From Thinopyrum elongatum (taxonomy: Eukaryota > Streptophyta > Magnoliopsida > Poales > Poaceae), in NCBI GenBank assembly GCA_011799875.1, contig CM022302.1:54413153-54477152 (forward strand): a DNA stretch of 64,000 nucleotides, read 5' to 3'. Shown here one piece after another: positions 11,348 to 23,522 of this stretch. Below the pieces are notes generated by a model. That model had not been told where the DNA came from. It made no database searches and saw only the letters and a program-made list of their open reading frames with translations. The first letter of the stretch is position 1. Each line of letters starts with the position of its first letter. The position numbers were made by a program, and so were the translations under genes.

Positions 11348-14300
11348 TGTGGCGCCCCCGGCTCGATCGTACACTAATCATGCACGCAAACGTGTACGAT
11401 CAAGATCAGGGACTCACGGGAAGATATCACAACACAACTCTAAAACATAAATAAGTCATACAAGCATCATAATACAAGCCAGGGGCCACGAGGGCTCGAA
11501 TACAAATGCTCGATCATAGACGAGTCAGCGGAAGCAACAATATCTGAGTACAGACATAAGTTAAACAAGGTGCCATAAGATGGCTAGCACAAACAGGGAT
11601 ACAACAGATCGAATAGGCGCAGGGCCTCCTGCCTGGGATCCTCCTAACTACTCCTGGTCGTCGGCGTCCTGGACGTAGTAGTAGGCTCCGTCCTGGTGGT
11701 AGTAGTCGTCGAAGGTGGCGTCTGGCTCCTGGGCTCCAACATCTGGTTGCGACAACCAGCAAGAAGGGAAAGGGGGAAAGGAGGGGGAAAGCAACCGTGA
11801 GTACTCATCCAAAGTACTCGCAAGCAAGGATCTATACTACATATGCATGGTATATGTGTAAAGAGGCAATATCGGTGGACTGAACTGCAGAATGCCAGAA
11901 TAAGAGGGGGATAGCTAGTCCTGTCGAAGACTACGCTTCTGGCAGCCTCCATCTTGAAGCAATAGAAGAGATTAGTTGGAAGTTAACCAAACAACAACGT
12001 ATAGCATAATCCTACCCGTCGATCCTCTCGTCGCCACCATGCGAGAGAGCGACCACCGGGTTATATCTGTCACTTGTAAGGGTGTGTTTTATTAAGTATC
12101 CATTTCTAGTTGTCATGAGGTCGGAATACAACTCCGGGTCGTCCTTTTACCGAGGGACACGACTATTCGAATAGATAAACTTCCCTGCAGGGGTGCACCA
12201 CATATTCCCCAACACGCTCGATCCCCTTTGGCCGGACACACTTTCCTGGGTCATGCCCGGCCTCGGAAGATCCACACGTCGCAGCCCTACCTAGGCTCAA
12301 CAGAGAGGTCAGCACGCCGGACTAATCCTAGGCACTCTGGGGTCTGGGCCCATCGCCCAGTGCGCTCCTGCACGTTGCGTACGCGGCCGCGAGCAGACCT
12401 AGCAACCCACACGATCACGGCGGTTACGTTAGCGCGGTCCAACACGGCGCGCGCCGCTCAGTCGCTGACGTCAAGAAGGCTTCAGCTGATACCACGACGC
12501 CGGGATACCCATAACTACTCCCGCGTAGTTGGTTAGTGCGTATAGGCCAGTGGCCAGACTCAGATCAAATATCCAATCTCGTTAAGCGTGTTATTATGAA
12601 GTAAACGCGAACGCCGACCAGGGCTTGGCCCACCTGTCTCCTAGGTGGTCTCAACCTGCCCTGTCGCTCCGCCACAAAGATCCACTCAAAGGGCCGTTGG
12701 GACAAAGGTCCTTTCAGCCCCCAATCCGTGAATCACTCGCGGGTACTCTTCGAGCCGACCCGACTTTAGTCACCATTTGTATAGTATGCATATGTGTATA
12801 GTATACACCCGTGATCACCTCCCGAGTGATCACGGCCCGATAGTATAGCAAGGCAGACTGACAAGAATGCAGGGCCAATGATGATAAACTAGCATCCTAT
12901 ACTAAGTATTTAGGATTGCAGGTAAGGTATCAACAACAGTAGCAACAATGACAGGCTATGCAGCAGAATAGGATTAACGGAAAGCAGTAACATGCTACAC
13001 TACTCTAATGCAAGCAGTATAGAGGAGAATAGGCGATATCTGGTGATCAAGGGGGGGGGCTTGCCTGGTTGCTCTGGCAAGTAGGGGTCGTCAACAACGT
13101 AGTCGGTCGGGGCACCAGCAGCTGCGTCGGTCTCGTAGTCTACCGAAGAGAAGAGGGGGAAGAAACAGTAAACACACGGCAATGATGCAACAGGGATGCA
13201 TGACATGTCTAAATGATATGCCGGGGGTGATATACAGCCTAACTAAACGATTTAGTTAATTTAGGAATTTATTCGGATTTATTTAATTAAAGTTGGACAC
13301 TATTCATTTATCGAAATCGGTCTAATTGTTCAACGTTCTCATAGCTGCGGGCGTCTGACGGAGATACCGAGGGCGTATCCGGGTTCGTATCGTCGTTCTG
13401 AGCAAGTTTCATGTATAAAATATTTTCATCGGAGTTACGGTTTAAAAGATATGATTTTCTAAAGTTTTTATTAATTTCTGAAATTTTAATTAATTATTTA
13501 ATTCAACATTATCCGAAACAGTGCTGCGATGATGTCAGCATGACATCATGCTGATGTCAGCAGGCGCCCTGACAGGGTGGGTCCCACCTGTCATAGACTG
13601 TTAAATTAATTAGGGTTAACTAATTATATTACTGTTTAATTAACACTAATTAGTTAATTAAATTAACCTAATCAGGATTAATTAACTAATTAATTAATTA
13701 TTTTTATTATTTTTATTTTTATTTTTATTTCCTTTTTATTAAAACGTTCTGGGGCTGGGCCCCACATGTCAATGGGCCAGGGGGACTTAACGGGCGCTGG
13801 GTACGGGTAACGGGCGGGCGAACCCGCTCGAACGGGCACGGGCGATGGGGCGCGCCAGGGCGCCATCGCCGGTCGCGGGAGATGGCCGCGAGGGTGCGCG
13901 GCCGGCGGCCACGGCGCGGCTGGAGCCGCGGGGGGGGGGAGGACCGGTGGCCGGAGGCGGCGTAGAGGGGCGAGGTGGGACTGGCGGCAGAGGTAGGCGA
14001 GGGTGAGGCGCAGGCAGCGCGCGGGGTAGTGAGTAGGGGCCGGCGAGGCAGAGAGGCCTCAGCGGGGCGAGGCGCTGGGCGCGGTGACCGCTGGGCGACG
14101 GGCACGGCCGGACGGCGCGGCGCATGGCCAGGGCACGGCCCGACCGCGGTGAGCGCGGGGCCGGAGCGCGCGAGGCGTGGTCACGGCCGGAGCGGAGCAA
14201 CGGTGGGCGCGGCGGGAGCGCGGCAGGCGAGCGAGAGAGGAGGACCGGGGGCCTCACCGAGGGAGCGTAGGGACGGGGCAGTGGAGCGCGAGGAGGAAGA

Positions 14301-15047
14301 CGGGGACGACGGCGGAGAGGAGAAGCAGGCCGGCGGGGGAGCGCTCCGGCGACGGCGTCCAACGGCAATGGCAACGGGGCGGCGTCGGGCGGCAGGGTCG
14401 GGGCGTCGCGGCGACCTCCACCTCTCGATCCCGATCCAATCGGGGGAGAGGGGGGAAGTGGGGGGGGTGGCTGGTTAGGGTTTCCCCCCCCATGGGGATA
14501 AGGCAGGGGATGGGGCTGGGCCGGCCAGTTGGGCCAGGTGGGTCGGCCAGCTGGGCCGCCTGGCCCAGTTGGCCAGGGGGGCCTTTTCTTTTCTTTTGTT
14601 TTTCTGTTTCTTTTCCCTTTTCTTTACTGTTAAATGTTTAGGCCCCAAATGGTTTTTGTAAAAAGTGTGACCTATTTCATAAATACCATTGCATTATTCC
14701 TCAACACCTAAAATTAGTTTGGACAAAACATAATTCCATATTTATTTCAGATTTAATAAATGGTTATTAAATACCATCTTTATCCACTGTTTGAGGTTGT
14801 TCGAGTCACTTATCCAATTCCAATGATGTTGGTTTCAATTTTAGAATAGCCTCTGGAATATTTGTTACTTATCTGACATTTTAGTTTCTATGTTGGACAA
14901 CTTTTATACTCCACTTTCATTTAAATTTGAATTTGACTTAGGAGTTGAAATGCAATATTATGCTAATGATGATTATGCACTATTAATCATGATGACATGG
15001 CCTCATCAAAAGGGTGATCTCTGTAGCTTAATACAGGGGGTGTTACA
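11348..15047 (-). repeat. Gypsy (Tekay/Del-like) 3' LTR, complete
   Basis: On the minus strand this 3.70-kb LTR runs from TGTAACACCCCC at 15047 to GGGGGCGCCACA at 11348, with canonical TG..CA ends. It lies directly after the polypurine tract of the Gypsy internal region. The inner part (13740-14580) is very GC-rich and gives long spurious open frames on both strands. 13490-13740 is strongly AT-rich (TTAATTAA repeats). The five bases beyond the outer end are ACGCA and do not match the far side of the chimera. Confidence 0.85.
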
Positions 15048-15070
15048 AATCTCCTCCACTACAAGAAATC
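15048..15070 (-). promoter_or_regulatory. Polypurine tract of the Gypsy element
   Basis: Immediately upstream of the LTR on the minus strand lies the purine run GTGGAGGAGATT. It is the expected primer site for plus-strand DNA synthesis and fixes the LTR boundary at 15047. Confidence 0.6.
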
Positions 15071-15082
15071 TCGTCCCGAGAT

Positions 15083-16582
15083 TTAGGAGGTAGAAAGAAA
15101 CAAAGCGGGGTATTCATCGCGAAGACGATCCTCGCGTTCCCAAGTGGCTTCATCCTCAGAATGGTTTGACCACTGAACCTTGAGGAACTTGATAACCTTC
15201 TGGCGTGTGCGACGCTCGGCTTGATCGAGAATGCGGACCGGATGCTCTCTATAAGAGAGGTCTTGTCGCAGTTCAAGCAATTCGTGATCTACTCCGCGGA
15301 TAGGGTCTTTGAAGCAGCGGCGGAGTTGTGATACGTGGAACACATCGTGAACCTGAGAAAGGTTCGGTGGAAGTTCCAACTGATATGCCACTCTACCACG
15401 CCTTTCAAGAACAGTGAAAGGACCAATATAGCGAGGAGCTAGCTTGCCCTTGATCCCGAATCGGTGTGTACCTTTCATCGGTGTGACTCGAAGATAAGCC
15501 TTTTCGCCAGGTTGATAGACCATATCTTTGTGTTTGCGGTCATACTGACTCTTTTGACGTGACTGAGCAGTCTTCAAATGCTCGCGGACAACGCGAACTT
15601 GATCTTCGGCAAGTTGGATAATATCCGGACCGAAGAGTGGACGTTCCCCAGTTTCTGACCAATTTAGAGGGGTTCGGCACTTTCGTCCGTACAATACTTC
15701 AAAGGGGGCCATCTTCAGACTGGCTTGATAGCTGTTATTGTAAGAGAATTCGGCATATGGGAGAGATTCTTCCCATTTCCTTCCGAAGGATATGACACAA
15801 GCTCGAAGCATGTCTTCGAGAACTTGGTTGACTCGTTCAACTTGTCCTTGAGACTGAGGGTGAAAAGCGGTCCTGAAGGACAGATGAGTTCCCATAGCTT
15901 CTTGGAAGCTTGCCCAGAATCTTGAAGTGAATAAGCTGCCACGGTCTGAACTGATAACCAGTGGAATACCGTGAAGTGAAACAATTCTGGACATGTAGAG
16001 AGTTGCGAGCTGACTAGCAGTGATCGTCTCTTTGACGGCTAGAAAATGTGCAACTTTGGAAAGTCGGTCAATGACGACAAGAATAGCATCATTACCTTTC
16101 TGCGATTTGGGAAACCCAGTGATAAAGTCCATTTCAACATGGTCCCACTTCCATTCAGGAACAGCAATTGGTTGCAGAGTTCCGGCGGGCCTTGGATGTT
16201 CTGCTTTGACGCGACGGCAAACATCACATTCAGCAACATAGCGAGCAATGTCTTGCTTCATGTTTGACCACCAGAATCTTTGACGGATGTCTTGGTACAT
16301 CTTGGTACTGCCGGGATGAATAGACAACGGAGTGTCGTGAGCTTCTTGCATGACCTCCTGAGTCATACCCAGGTTACCTTTAGAGGGGACCACTAGACGA
16401 CTTTTAAAGAACAATGTGCCAGTATCATCAATAGTGAAGAACGAAGGCCTTCCTTCAGCGAGATAGCGCTTAATCTTGTGGGCTTGAGAGTCATAACCCT
16501 GCAGCGTCTTGATGCTGTCCACGAGATCTGGTTTAGCAACCAGGGTATTAAGAGAACCCTGGGAAACAACGTGGAGGTTCAT
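15083..16582 (-). CDS. Gypsy integrase with chromodomain-like tail
   Basis: This complete 499-residue frame would insert the element's DNA into chromatin. It has the HHCC zinc domain (HPGSTK...CDVCRR), the core with aspartate in VEMDFITGF, aspartate in ISSDRGS and glutamate in QGQVERVNQ, then the [11 protein letters not shown] motif. The tail [14 protein letters not shown] resembles the chromodomain of Tekay/Del chromoviruses, which is known to steer integration toward heterochromatin. Its start codon overlaps the stop of the RT frame in ATGA, exactly as in copy 1. No internal stop is seen. Confidence 0.88.
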   Translation of the reverse strand: MNLHVVSQGSLNTLVAKPDLVDSIKTLQGYDSQAHKIKRYLAEGRPSFFTIDDTGTLFFKSRLVVPSKGNLGMTQEVMQEAHDTPLSIHPGSTKMYQDIRQRFWWSNMKQDIARYVAECDVCRRVKAEHPRPAGTLQPIAVPEWKWDHVEMDFITGFPKSQKGNDAILVVIDRLSKVAHFLAVKETITASQLATLYMSRIVSLHGIPLVISSDRGSLFTSRFWASFQEAMGTHLSFRTAFHPQSQGQVERVNQVLEDMLRACVISFGRKWEESLPYAEFSYNNSYQASLKMAPFEVLYGRKCRTPLNWSETGERPLFGPDIIQLAEDQVRVVREHLKTAQSRQKSQYDRKHKDMVYQPGEKAYLRVTPMKGTHRFGIKGKLAPRYIGPFTVLERRGRVAYQLELPPNLSQVHDVFHVSQLRRCFKDPIRGVDHELLELRQDLSYREHPVRILDQAERRTRQKVIKFLKVQWSNHSEDEATWEREDRLRDEYPALFLSTS

Positions 16583-18168
16583 TTTGTAGGACCTTCAGGA
16601 GGGGGAGCGAGTGCTCCAGGAGGAACAATGTGGAGATTCAGCTTTCTGAATTCTTCAATAAGCGAAGGTTGAACTTCGTGAAACTGGAGGTGACTGCAAT
16701 AAGACTTACGGCTCAAGGCATCGGCCATTACATTAGCCTTGCCAGGGGTATAAGAAATACCCAAGTTAAAATCCGCTACGGTCTCCATCCATCTCTGTTG
16801 ACGGAGGTTCAGGTCTGGCTGAGTGAACAGATACTTCAGACTTTGATGATCGGTGTAGATCTCGCAACGATTACCGAGAAGGTAATGTCGCCACTGTTTT
16901 AGTGCATGGATGACGGCAGCAAGCTCGAGGTCATGTACTGGGTAATTCTCTTCGTGCGGACGCAATTGACGCGAAGCATAAGCAATTACTCTGCGGTCTT
17001 GCATTAGGACACCGCCTAATCCTTGACGGGATGCATCACAATAGATGACAAAATCCCTCTGGGAATCAGGAGGGGCAAGCACTGGGGCAGAAGTCAGCTT
17101 GTCTTTGAGCGTCTGGAAACTTTCCTGACACTTTTCCGTCCAATCGAACTTGACGCCCTTATGAAGCAGGTTAGTCAGGGGCTTGGCGATCTTGGAGAAG
17201 TTCTCGACAAATCGACGGCAATAGCTGGCGAGCCCGAGAAAACTTCGAACTTGCCTGACGTTCTTTGGAGGAGCCCAATCAAGAATAGCCTGAACTCGCT
17301 CGGGGTTGACGGCAATACCATCCTTGGAAATGACATGCCCAAGGTATGTTACTTCGGGAAGCCAGAATTCACACTTGGAAAACTTAGCATATAGTTGATG
17401 CTCTCGAAGTTTCTCCAGAACAAGTCGAAGATGTTCAGCATGTTCCTCTTTGTTCTTGGAGTATACTAGGATATCATCCAAGTAAACCACGACGAACTTG
17501 TCAAGGTATTCCATGAATATATAATTCATCAGGCGGGAGAATGTGGCGGGAGCATTGGTTAAGCCGAATGACATGACAGTGTACTCGTATGAGCCATATC
17601 GAGTAACGAAGGCGGTCTTTGGGATATCCTCTTCACGAACACGGATCTGGTGGTAACCCAACCTTAAGTCGAGTTTAGAGAACACTGATGAACCCGCCAG
17701 TTGATCATACAGATCGTTTATCCGAGGAAGGGGATATTTGTTCTGGATAGTTGCTTGGTTAATAGGACGGTAATCTTGGACCAATCGGTTTGATCCATCC
17801 TTCTTCCTGACAAAGAGAGAAGGTGCTCCCCAAGCGGAGGAACTTGGGCGAATGAAACCCTTACGAAGTGAAGCGTCGATTTCCTCCTTAAGTTCAAGGA
17901 GTTCATGCGGCGGCATCTTGTAGGGTCGCTTGGCGATAGGAGTGGTGCCTGGTTTCAAGTCGATGACAAATTCGACAGCTCGAGCAGGGGGTATCCCTGG
18001 GAGTTCTTCTGGGAAAACACCTTGGAATTCGCGAACAACTGGAATGTCCTCGATGCCTTCAAGTGGTGATGCGTTTATTAAATAATTAATTAAAATTTCA
18101 GAAATTAATAAAAACTTTAGAAAATCATATCTTTTAAACCGTAACTCCGATGAAAATATTTTATACAT
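16579..18168 (-). pseudogene. Gypsy RT-RNase H, 5'-truncated and fused to LTR sequence
   Basis: The frame reads 529 residues, but the first 33 or so ([16 protein letters not shown]...) are translated from antisense LTR sequence across the 18070 junction. The true element sequence starts near [12 protein letters not shown]. Reverse transcriptase with YLDDILVYS and RNase H with [11 protein letters not shown] are intact. Gag, CCHC and protease are gone, so no functional polyprotein can be made from this copy. It differs from copy 1 at few residues, for example RPSSSAWG against RRSSSAWG. Confidence 0.85.
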
Positions 18169-20230
18169 GAAACTTGCTCAGAACGACGATACGAACCCGA
18201 ATACATCCTCCGTATTCCCGTCAGACGCCCGCAGCTATGAGAACGTTGAACAATTAGACAGATTCCGATAAATGAATAGTGTCCAACTTTAATTAAATAA
18301 ATCCGAATAAATTCCTAAATTAACTAAATCGCTTAGTTAGGCTGTATATCACCCCGGCATATCATTTAGACATGTCATGCATCCCTGTTGCATTATTGCC
18401 GTGTGTTTACTGTTTCTTCCCCCTCTTCTCTTCGGTAGACTACGAGACCGACGCAGCTGCTGGTGCCTCGACCGACTACGTTGTTGACGACCCCTACTTG
18501 CCAGAGCAACCAGGCAAGCCCCCCCCCCTTGATCACCAGATATCGCCTATTCTCCTCTATACTGCTTGCATTAGAGTAGTGTAGCATGTTACTGCTTTCC
18601 GTTAATCCTAGTCTGATGCATAGCCTGACACTGTTGCTACATCTGTTGATACCTTACCTGCAATCCTAAATGCCTAGTGTAGGATGCTAGTATATCATCA
18701 TTGGCCCTGCATTCTTGTCAGTCTGCCTTGCTATACTATCGGGCCGTGATCACTCGGGAGGTGATCACGGGTTATACTATACATATATACATACTATACA
18801 AATGGTGACTAAAGTCGGGTCGGCTCGAAGAGTACCCGCGAGTGATTCACGGATTGGGGGCTGAAAGGACCTTTGTCCCAACGGCCCTTTGAGTGGATCT
18901 TTGTGGCGGAGCGACAGGGCAGGTTGAGACCACCTAGGAGACAGGTGGGCCAGGCCCTGGTCGGCGTTCGCGTTTACTTCATAATAACACGCTTAACGAG
19001 ATTGGATATTTGATCTGAGTCTGGCCACTGGCCTATACGCACTAACCAACTACGCGGGAGTAGTTATGGGTATCCCGGCGTCGTGGTATCAGCTGAAGCC
19101 TTCTTGACGTCAGCGACTGAGCGGCGCGCACCGTGTTGGACCGCGCTAACGTAACCGCCGTGATCGTGTGGGTTGCTAGGTCTGCTCGCGGCCGCGTACG
19201 CAACGTGCAGGAGCGCACTGGGCGATGGGCCCAGACCCCAGAGTGCCTAGGATTAGTCCGGCGTGCTGACCTCTCTGTTGAGCCTAGGTGGGGCTGCGAC
19301 GTGTGGATCTTCCGAGGCCGGGCATGACCCAGGAAAGTGTGTCCGGCCAAAGGGGATCGAGCGTGTTGGGGAATATGTGGTGCACCCCTGCAGGGAAGTT
19401 TATCTATTCGAATAGCCGTGTCCCTCGGTAAAAGGACGACCCGGAGTTGTATTCTGACCTCATGACAACTAGAAATGGATACTTAATAAAACACACCCTT
19501 ACAAGTGACAGATATAACCCGGTGGTCGCTCTCTCGCATGGTGGCGACGAGAGGACCGACGGGTAGGATTATGCTATACGTTGTTGTTTGGTTAACTTCC
19601 AACTAATCTCTTCTATTGCTTCAAGATGGAGGCTGTCAGAAGCGTAGTCTTCGACAGGACTAGCTATCCCCCTCTTATTCTGGCATTCTGCAGTTCAGTC
19701 CACCGATATTGCCTCTTTACACATATACCATGCATATGTAGTATAGATCCTTGCTTGCGAGTACTTTGGATGAGTACTCACGGTTGCTTTCCCCCTCCTT
19801 TTCCCCTTTCCCTTCTTGCTGGTTGTCGCAACCAGATGCTGGAGCCCAGGAGCCAGACGCCACCTTCGACGACTACTACCACCAGGACGGAGCCTACTAC
19901 TACGTCCAGGACGCCGACGACCAGGAGTAGTTAGGAGGATCCCAGGCAGGAGGCCCTGCGCCTGTTCGATCTGTTGTATCCCTGTTTGTGCTAGCCATCT
20001 TATGGCACCTTGTTTAACCTATGTCTGTACTCAGATATTGTTGCTTCCGCTGACTCGTCTATGATCGAGCATTTGTATTCGAGCCCTCGTGGCCCCTGGC
20101 TTGTATTATGATGCTTGTATGACTTATTTATGTTTTAGAGTTGTGTTGTGATATCTTCCCGTGAGTCCCTGATCTTGATCGTACACGTTTGCGTGCATGA
20201 TTAGTGTACGATCGAGCCGGGGGCGCCACA
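18071..20230 (+). repeat. Partial Gypsy LTR in opposite orientation
   Basis: This 2.16-kb segment is the reverse complement of 11348-13507 with roughly 1% differences by eye. It ends CGGGGGCGCCACA at 20230, the proper LTR end. The 5' 1.5 kb of the LTR is missing; the break lies at TTATTTAAT, where the normal LTR continues with TCAAC. Beyond 20230 the sequence is the Copia 5' LTR, so this end marks a former Gypsy insertion in that LTR. Confidence 0.88.
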
Positions 20231-21593
20231 ATGATGATTATGTTTTCCTGATCATGGGCATGTCTATGCCAGCAATTTTGAGAGCACAATTGATGGTAGA
20301 ACACTTGTGTTGAATCAACCCGAATTGTTGTTATGCTATGAGATTCTTTCGTCACAAGTTTATGGTTTATAACACAGAGAAGTTAATGTTTGCATAATTC
20401 CTTAGACCATGAGAGTATCGAGTTCCTTCATACTTGCTTCATGAACTTTGGGGTTTGTTAAACGTCATCCGTAACTGGGTGGCTATTACGGCGGCTTACG
20501 GGTTCACGGAAAAGTATGGCAAGTAACGAGATAGCTCAAGATTGGGATTTGCTCCTCCGACGATGGAGAGATATACTCGGGCCCTCTCGGTGTTACGGTA
20601 TCCATCATCGTCTGGCCAGACAACTTGTGATTTGATCATTGGGATGCCGGAACACGGAAACGAGAAAAGAGAACAAAACCGGTAACGAGGTAACTTGCAT
20701 GATGGACAAATTGTTGATCCACAGGAATGCAATAAATCTCACCTCGGGTGTTTGTGACATATTGCGAAGCAACAGGAATAGCTCACGGCAACTGGAGGTC
20801 ACTCGAATATTCATTCGTGTGGGTATAGGGGTCAATATGGGTGTCCACGGCTCCGATGTTGATCATTGATCGGAAGGGGTTCTAGGTCATGTCTATGCTT
20901 CACCGAACCTATAGGGTCACACGCTTAAGGGTCATCTATCTGCTGAATACTAGACAGGGAGTCTGAGAGAAAATCACCGAAAAAGTTTCAGACACCGAAA
21001 AAGTTTTGGACAGTGGAAAGGTTCCGCAAAGAGGTCACCAGATGAGTTCCGGTGAAACTGAAAAGTTGTTTCAGAGGATACCATAAAGTCAAATTGTTTT
21101 CGGCACATGCCTGATAATTCTTGGAGGGTGCCAGAATCATTCTGGAAACTTCTGGGAATTTTCTGGAAGAAAAACCGGAAATGTTTCGGAGCTGCCGGAA
21201 CCGCTTCAGATGCTTTTCGCAGATGAAAATCACTAATCCGGAATTGTTCCAGAACGCGTTGAAAATTATTTTAGTGGGTACTGGAATTGTTCTAAGCCCA
21301 CATAAATATTTTCAGTTTGAACGGACGCTGAAAAATGTCGTCATGAATAGTGAAAGTGCTTTTTGGATAATTTTTTGGAAGCCACCTTTTAGGGCTTTTG
21401 CTAAAGGCTTCTAGAAGGGCTTGGGGGGCCATGAGAGCCCCTCATGGGGGGCCCCCTAGGGGTGGCCGGCCAAGGAAGGGGGAGCTCCTTGGAGCTCCAC
21501 ATGGCATCCCAAGTTTACCCTTATGCCCATGAGGTGTGACCTAATGCATGGGTTTTTTGGTAATTAGTGGAGGAGCCCTACCCCTTGGCTTTC

Positions 21594-21603
21594 CTATAAA
21601 TAG
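21594..21603 (+). promoter_or_regulatory. TATA box of Copia 5' LTR
   Basis: CTATAAATAG precedes the transcribed R/U5 part of the LTR by the usual distance and is identical in the 3' LTR. It is the most likely promoter for the genomic RNA of this copy. Confidence 0.65.
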
Positions 21604-21829
21604 AGGAGATGGGGGCTGCCATCTCTTCATCCCTTGCTCTCATACACATGCCATGCATTATCTGGCTTCTTCTCTCCCTCCCACGAAAAGAGTTTCGTAG
21701 AGCCGAAAGGCTGTCTGGGTTCCGGCAGGAACTAGTTCTGGACGGCGAAGCCCTGCCGGATAGCTGACACCGTATGTGTGCAACCCCGTAGAGAGGTCGT
21801 AGTTTCGGTATTTTTCCTGAGGGGCTGTT

Positions 21830-21945
21830 CGAGTGTCCTCCCGAAGGGCTGTCCGAGTCTCCGTTCGAGTTTCGAGGGTCCTCCCGAAGGGCTGTCCGCG
21901 ACATCGTCCGGGGGACTGTCCGACCGCCTCCCGAAGGGCTGTCCG
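21830..21945 (+). repeat. Repeated CCTCCCGAAGGGCTGTCC units in Copia LTR
   Basis: Three perfect copies of CCTCCCGAAGGGCTGTCC lie about 50 bp apart downstream of the TATA box, with related degenerate units between. They recur at 29334-29440 in the 3' LTR and inverted at 3700-3880 in the minus LTR. The core CCCGAAGGG is nearly self-complementary, so the transcribed leader could form hairpins. Confidence 0.7.
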
Positions 21946-22142
21946 ACGAGGGAGTACATCCTCGCAGTTGGGAGGTTGTAAATCCTAGCTGCGGGGATCT
22001 GCACCAACGATCTCCACCGACTCTTCTTCCGCTGCGCTTCGAGTCGGTACGGATCAGATCAAACCTTGTATGCAGTCTCCATAGTGGTCCTGGGCGTGCT
22101 CGCTATACCGAAAATTTTTGTTTTCTGTCGCGTCCCCTTACA

Positions 22143-22162
22143 GTGGCATCAAGAGCCGTGCT
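22143..22162 (+). promoter_or_regulatory. Primer-binding site of Copia element
   Basis: Directly after the LTR end, TGGCATCAAGAGCC resembles the usual initiator-tRNA-Met complement TGGTATCAGAGC, with a substitution and one extra base. It marks where minus-strand synthesis would start. Confidence 0.5.
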
Positions 22163-23522
22163 ATGCGTAGATGCAGGTTACGATCTAGAATACATGGAGA
22201 TGTATGGGTATTGCATAATATAATTTTGGAGTAGATGAGATCTATTGCTGAAAATTATTTATGCGGGTGACAGATGAAATCTGTTACCCGACGTTCTTGT
22301 TGCTTCCCTAGAATTTGCGTTTGCTCAATCTCGAGACAGCATGGTGGAATTTGACAAAGTTCTGGCAATCCGTGATCCTGATTGATCATGGAAGTGCTAT
22401 CAGTTCTTTGGGTTCTGCCATAGTCAAAAGAAAGATGAAATTCGCAGATGAAAGGGCATTGCAGATATGATCTGCACGGGGGTCATGCGTATGACGAAGT
22501 TTAGTATGGGGCTCGAGATTTAATTATCTCGTGTTTCATACACCCCGAGATGTTAATCTAGCAACATGAATAATCATACTTGATGATAAAACGTTGGTAG
22601 CTGCGGTTTGAGTAAAAACCTTAGAAACCACGTAAAATAAAATTTTGCATAAACCGATTAGAGGCGTCTAACTTGGTTTTGCAGGATGTTTTGCATGTGA
22701 TGTGGTATAGCAATGCTCATATTCAATTTGATTATGTATGAGATGACTATATGATGTAATTAACATGACCTGCGTGTCATGATTCGGCATGATGGCTGGA
22801 GCCATATGATTGCACTTTAATGACCTGCGTGTCAACCTTAAGTAATGCATTTATTTTATCTTGCTATGGAGATAGCAATATTATCTGGTGCATCAACAAG
22901 GCGGTGGCAATCTTCGCGAAGGTGAACACCGAAGCGAATGCCGAAGACGAAGAAATGAAAGACTTCTCCGTCAGAAGAGGCTATACCATATCATGCTATT
23001 ATGAATTGCTTGAGATGTTTATCCCTCTTGATGCACCCTTCTTGATTGCGCGGTAGTCGCTTTTTTTTAGGGTGATCTCTCACTTAAAATATCAAGTAGT
23101 TAGTGTTCTCCCAAGTGTAGCACCGTCACGGCACCTAACTTTTCGGGGTACCACATGGACACATGGGTACGAACGATTAGGGAAATGTGAGGCGGGTGAG
23201 TTGAGACCTCGCAGCAAGATCTCTTGGTTGTCTTGACGTTCTGGAGGAGCGTCCTGAGCTCGGAACATGCCCATCGAAAGATGAACAAGAGTCACATAGA
23301 GATGTGATTGGCAAGTTGGCCTACCAATTGAAATTCTCGTCACTTGAGATGGACACATCCTTGGCGTTGGTTTTCAATTTGGATCTTGAATCACTCACAA
23401 TCAATTTTGAGAGATATTGATTTGAGTGGGAGCGCACTTTAGAATAAACTAGTTTATTCACTAGTGCAAATTTCATTATAAACAAAGTCTAAGTGAAACC
23501 TGTGTTTTCCGTTGTAGATCAA
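22163..23522 (+). other. Copia untranslated leader
   Basis: These 1.36 kb between the primer-binding site and the gag start have no long open frame. They match the right part of the decayed Copia relic (10740-11347, inverted). A packaging signal would be expected here but cannot be recognised from sequence. Confidence 0.6.

Larger units (their letters stand above)
15048..18070 (-). mobile_element. Gypsy chromovirus internal region, partial copy 2
   Basis: This minus-strand segment carries RT, RNase H and integrase of the same family as copy 1. It is cut on its 5' side at about 18070, near the start of the RT region, so gag, knuckle and protease are missing. The cut joins directly to LTR sequence of the same family in the opposite orientation. 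Only one base is shared by both partners at the junction, which is typical of non-homologous joining. Confidence 0.9.
11348..20230. repeat. Large inverted repeat: 2.16-kb arms, 4.56-kb spacer
   Basis: The arms are 11348-13507 and 18071-20230. The spacer holds the inner 1.54 kb of the LTR plus the truncated Gypsy internal region. It is a head-on chimera of two copies or of two parts of one family, not a normal retrotransposon. If transcribed through, it would fold into a long double-stranded RNA. Confidence 0.85.
20231..22142 (+). repeat. Copia 5' LTR, 5'-truncated
   Basis: This corresponds to 27726-29638 of the 3' LTR. The first 206 bp, starting TGTAGGAGATATGCCC, are absent because the Gypsy LTR terminus at 20230 abuts here. 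The end ...CGTCCCCTTACA is intact. The promoter region is retained, so transcription of the element may still be possible. Confidence 0.92.

Noticed and set aside
12228..12536. 102-codon frame in the Gypsy LTR, mirrored at 19042-19350
   Set aside because: Its conservation only reflects the near-identical LTR arms; similar LTR sequence near 52 kb does not keep the frame.
13787..14478. Long open frames on both strands of the Gypsy LTR (up to 195 codons)
   Set aside because: They lie in a very GC-rich LTR segment, are Arg/Pro/Gly-rich in every frame and have no domain; composition explains them.
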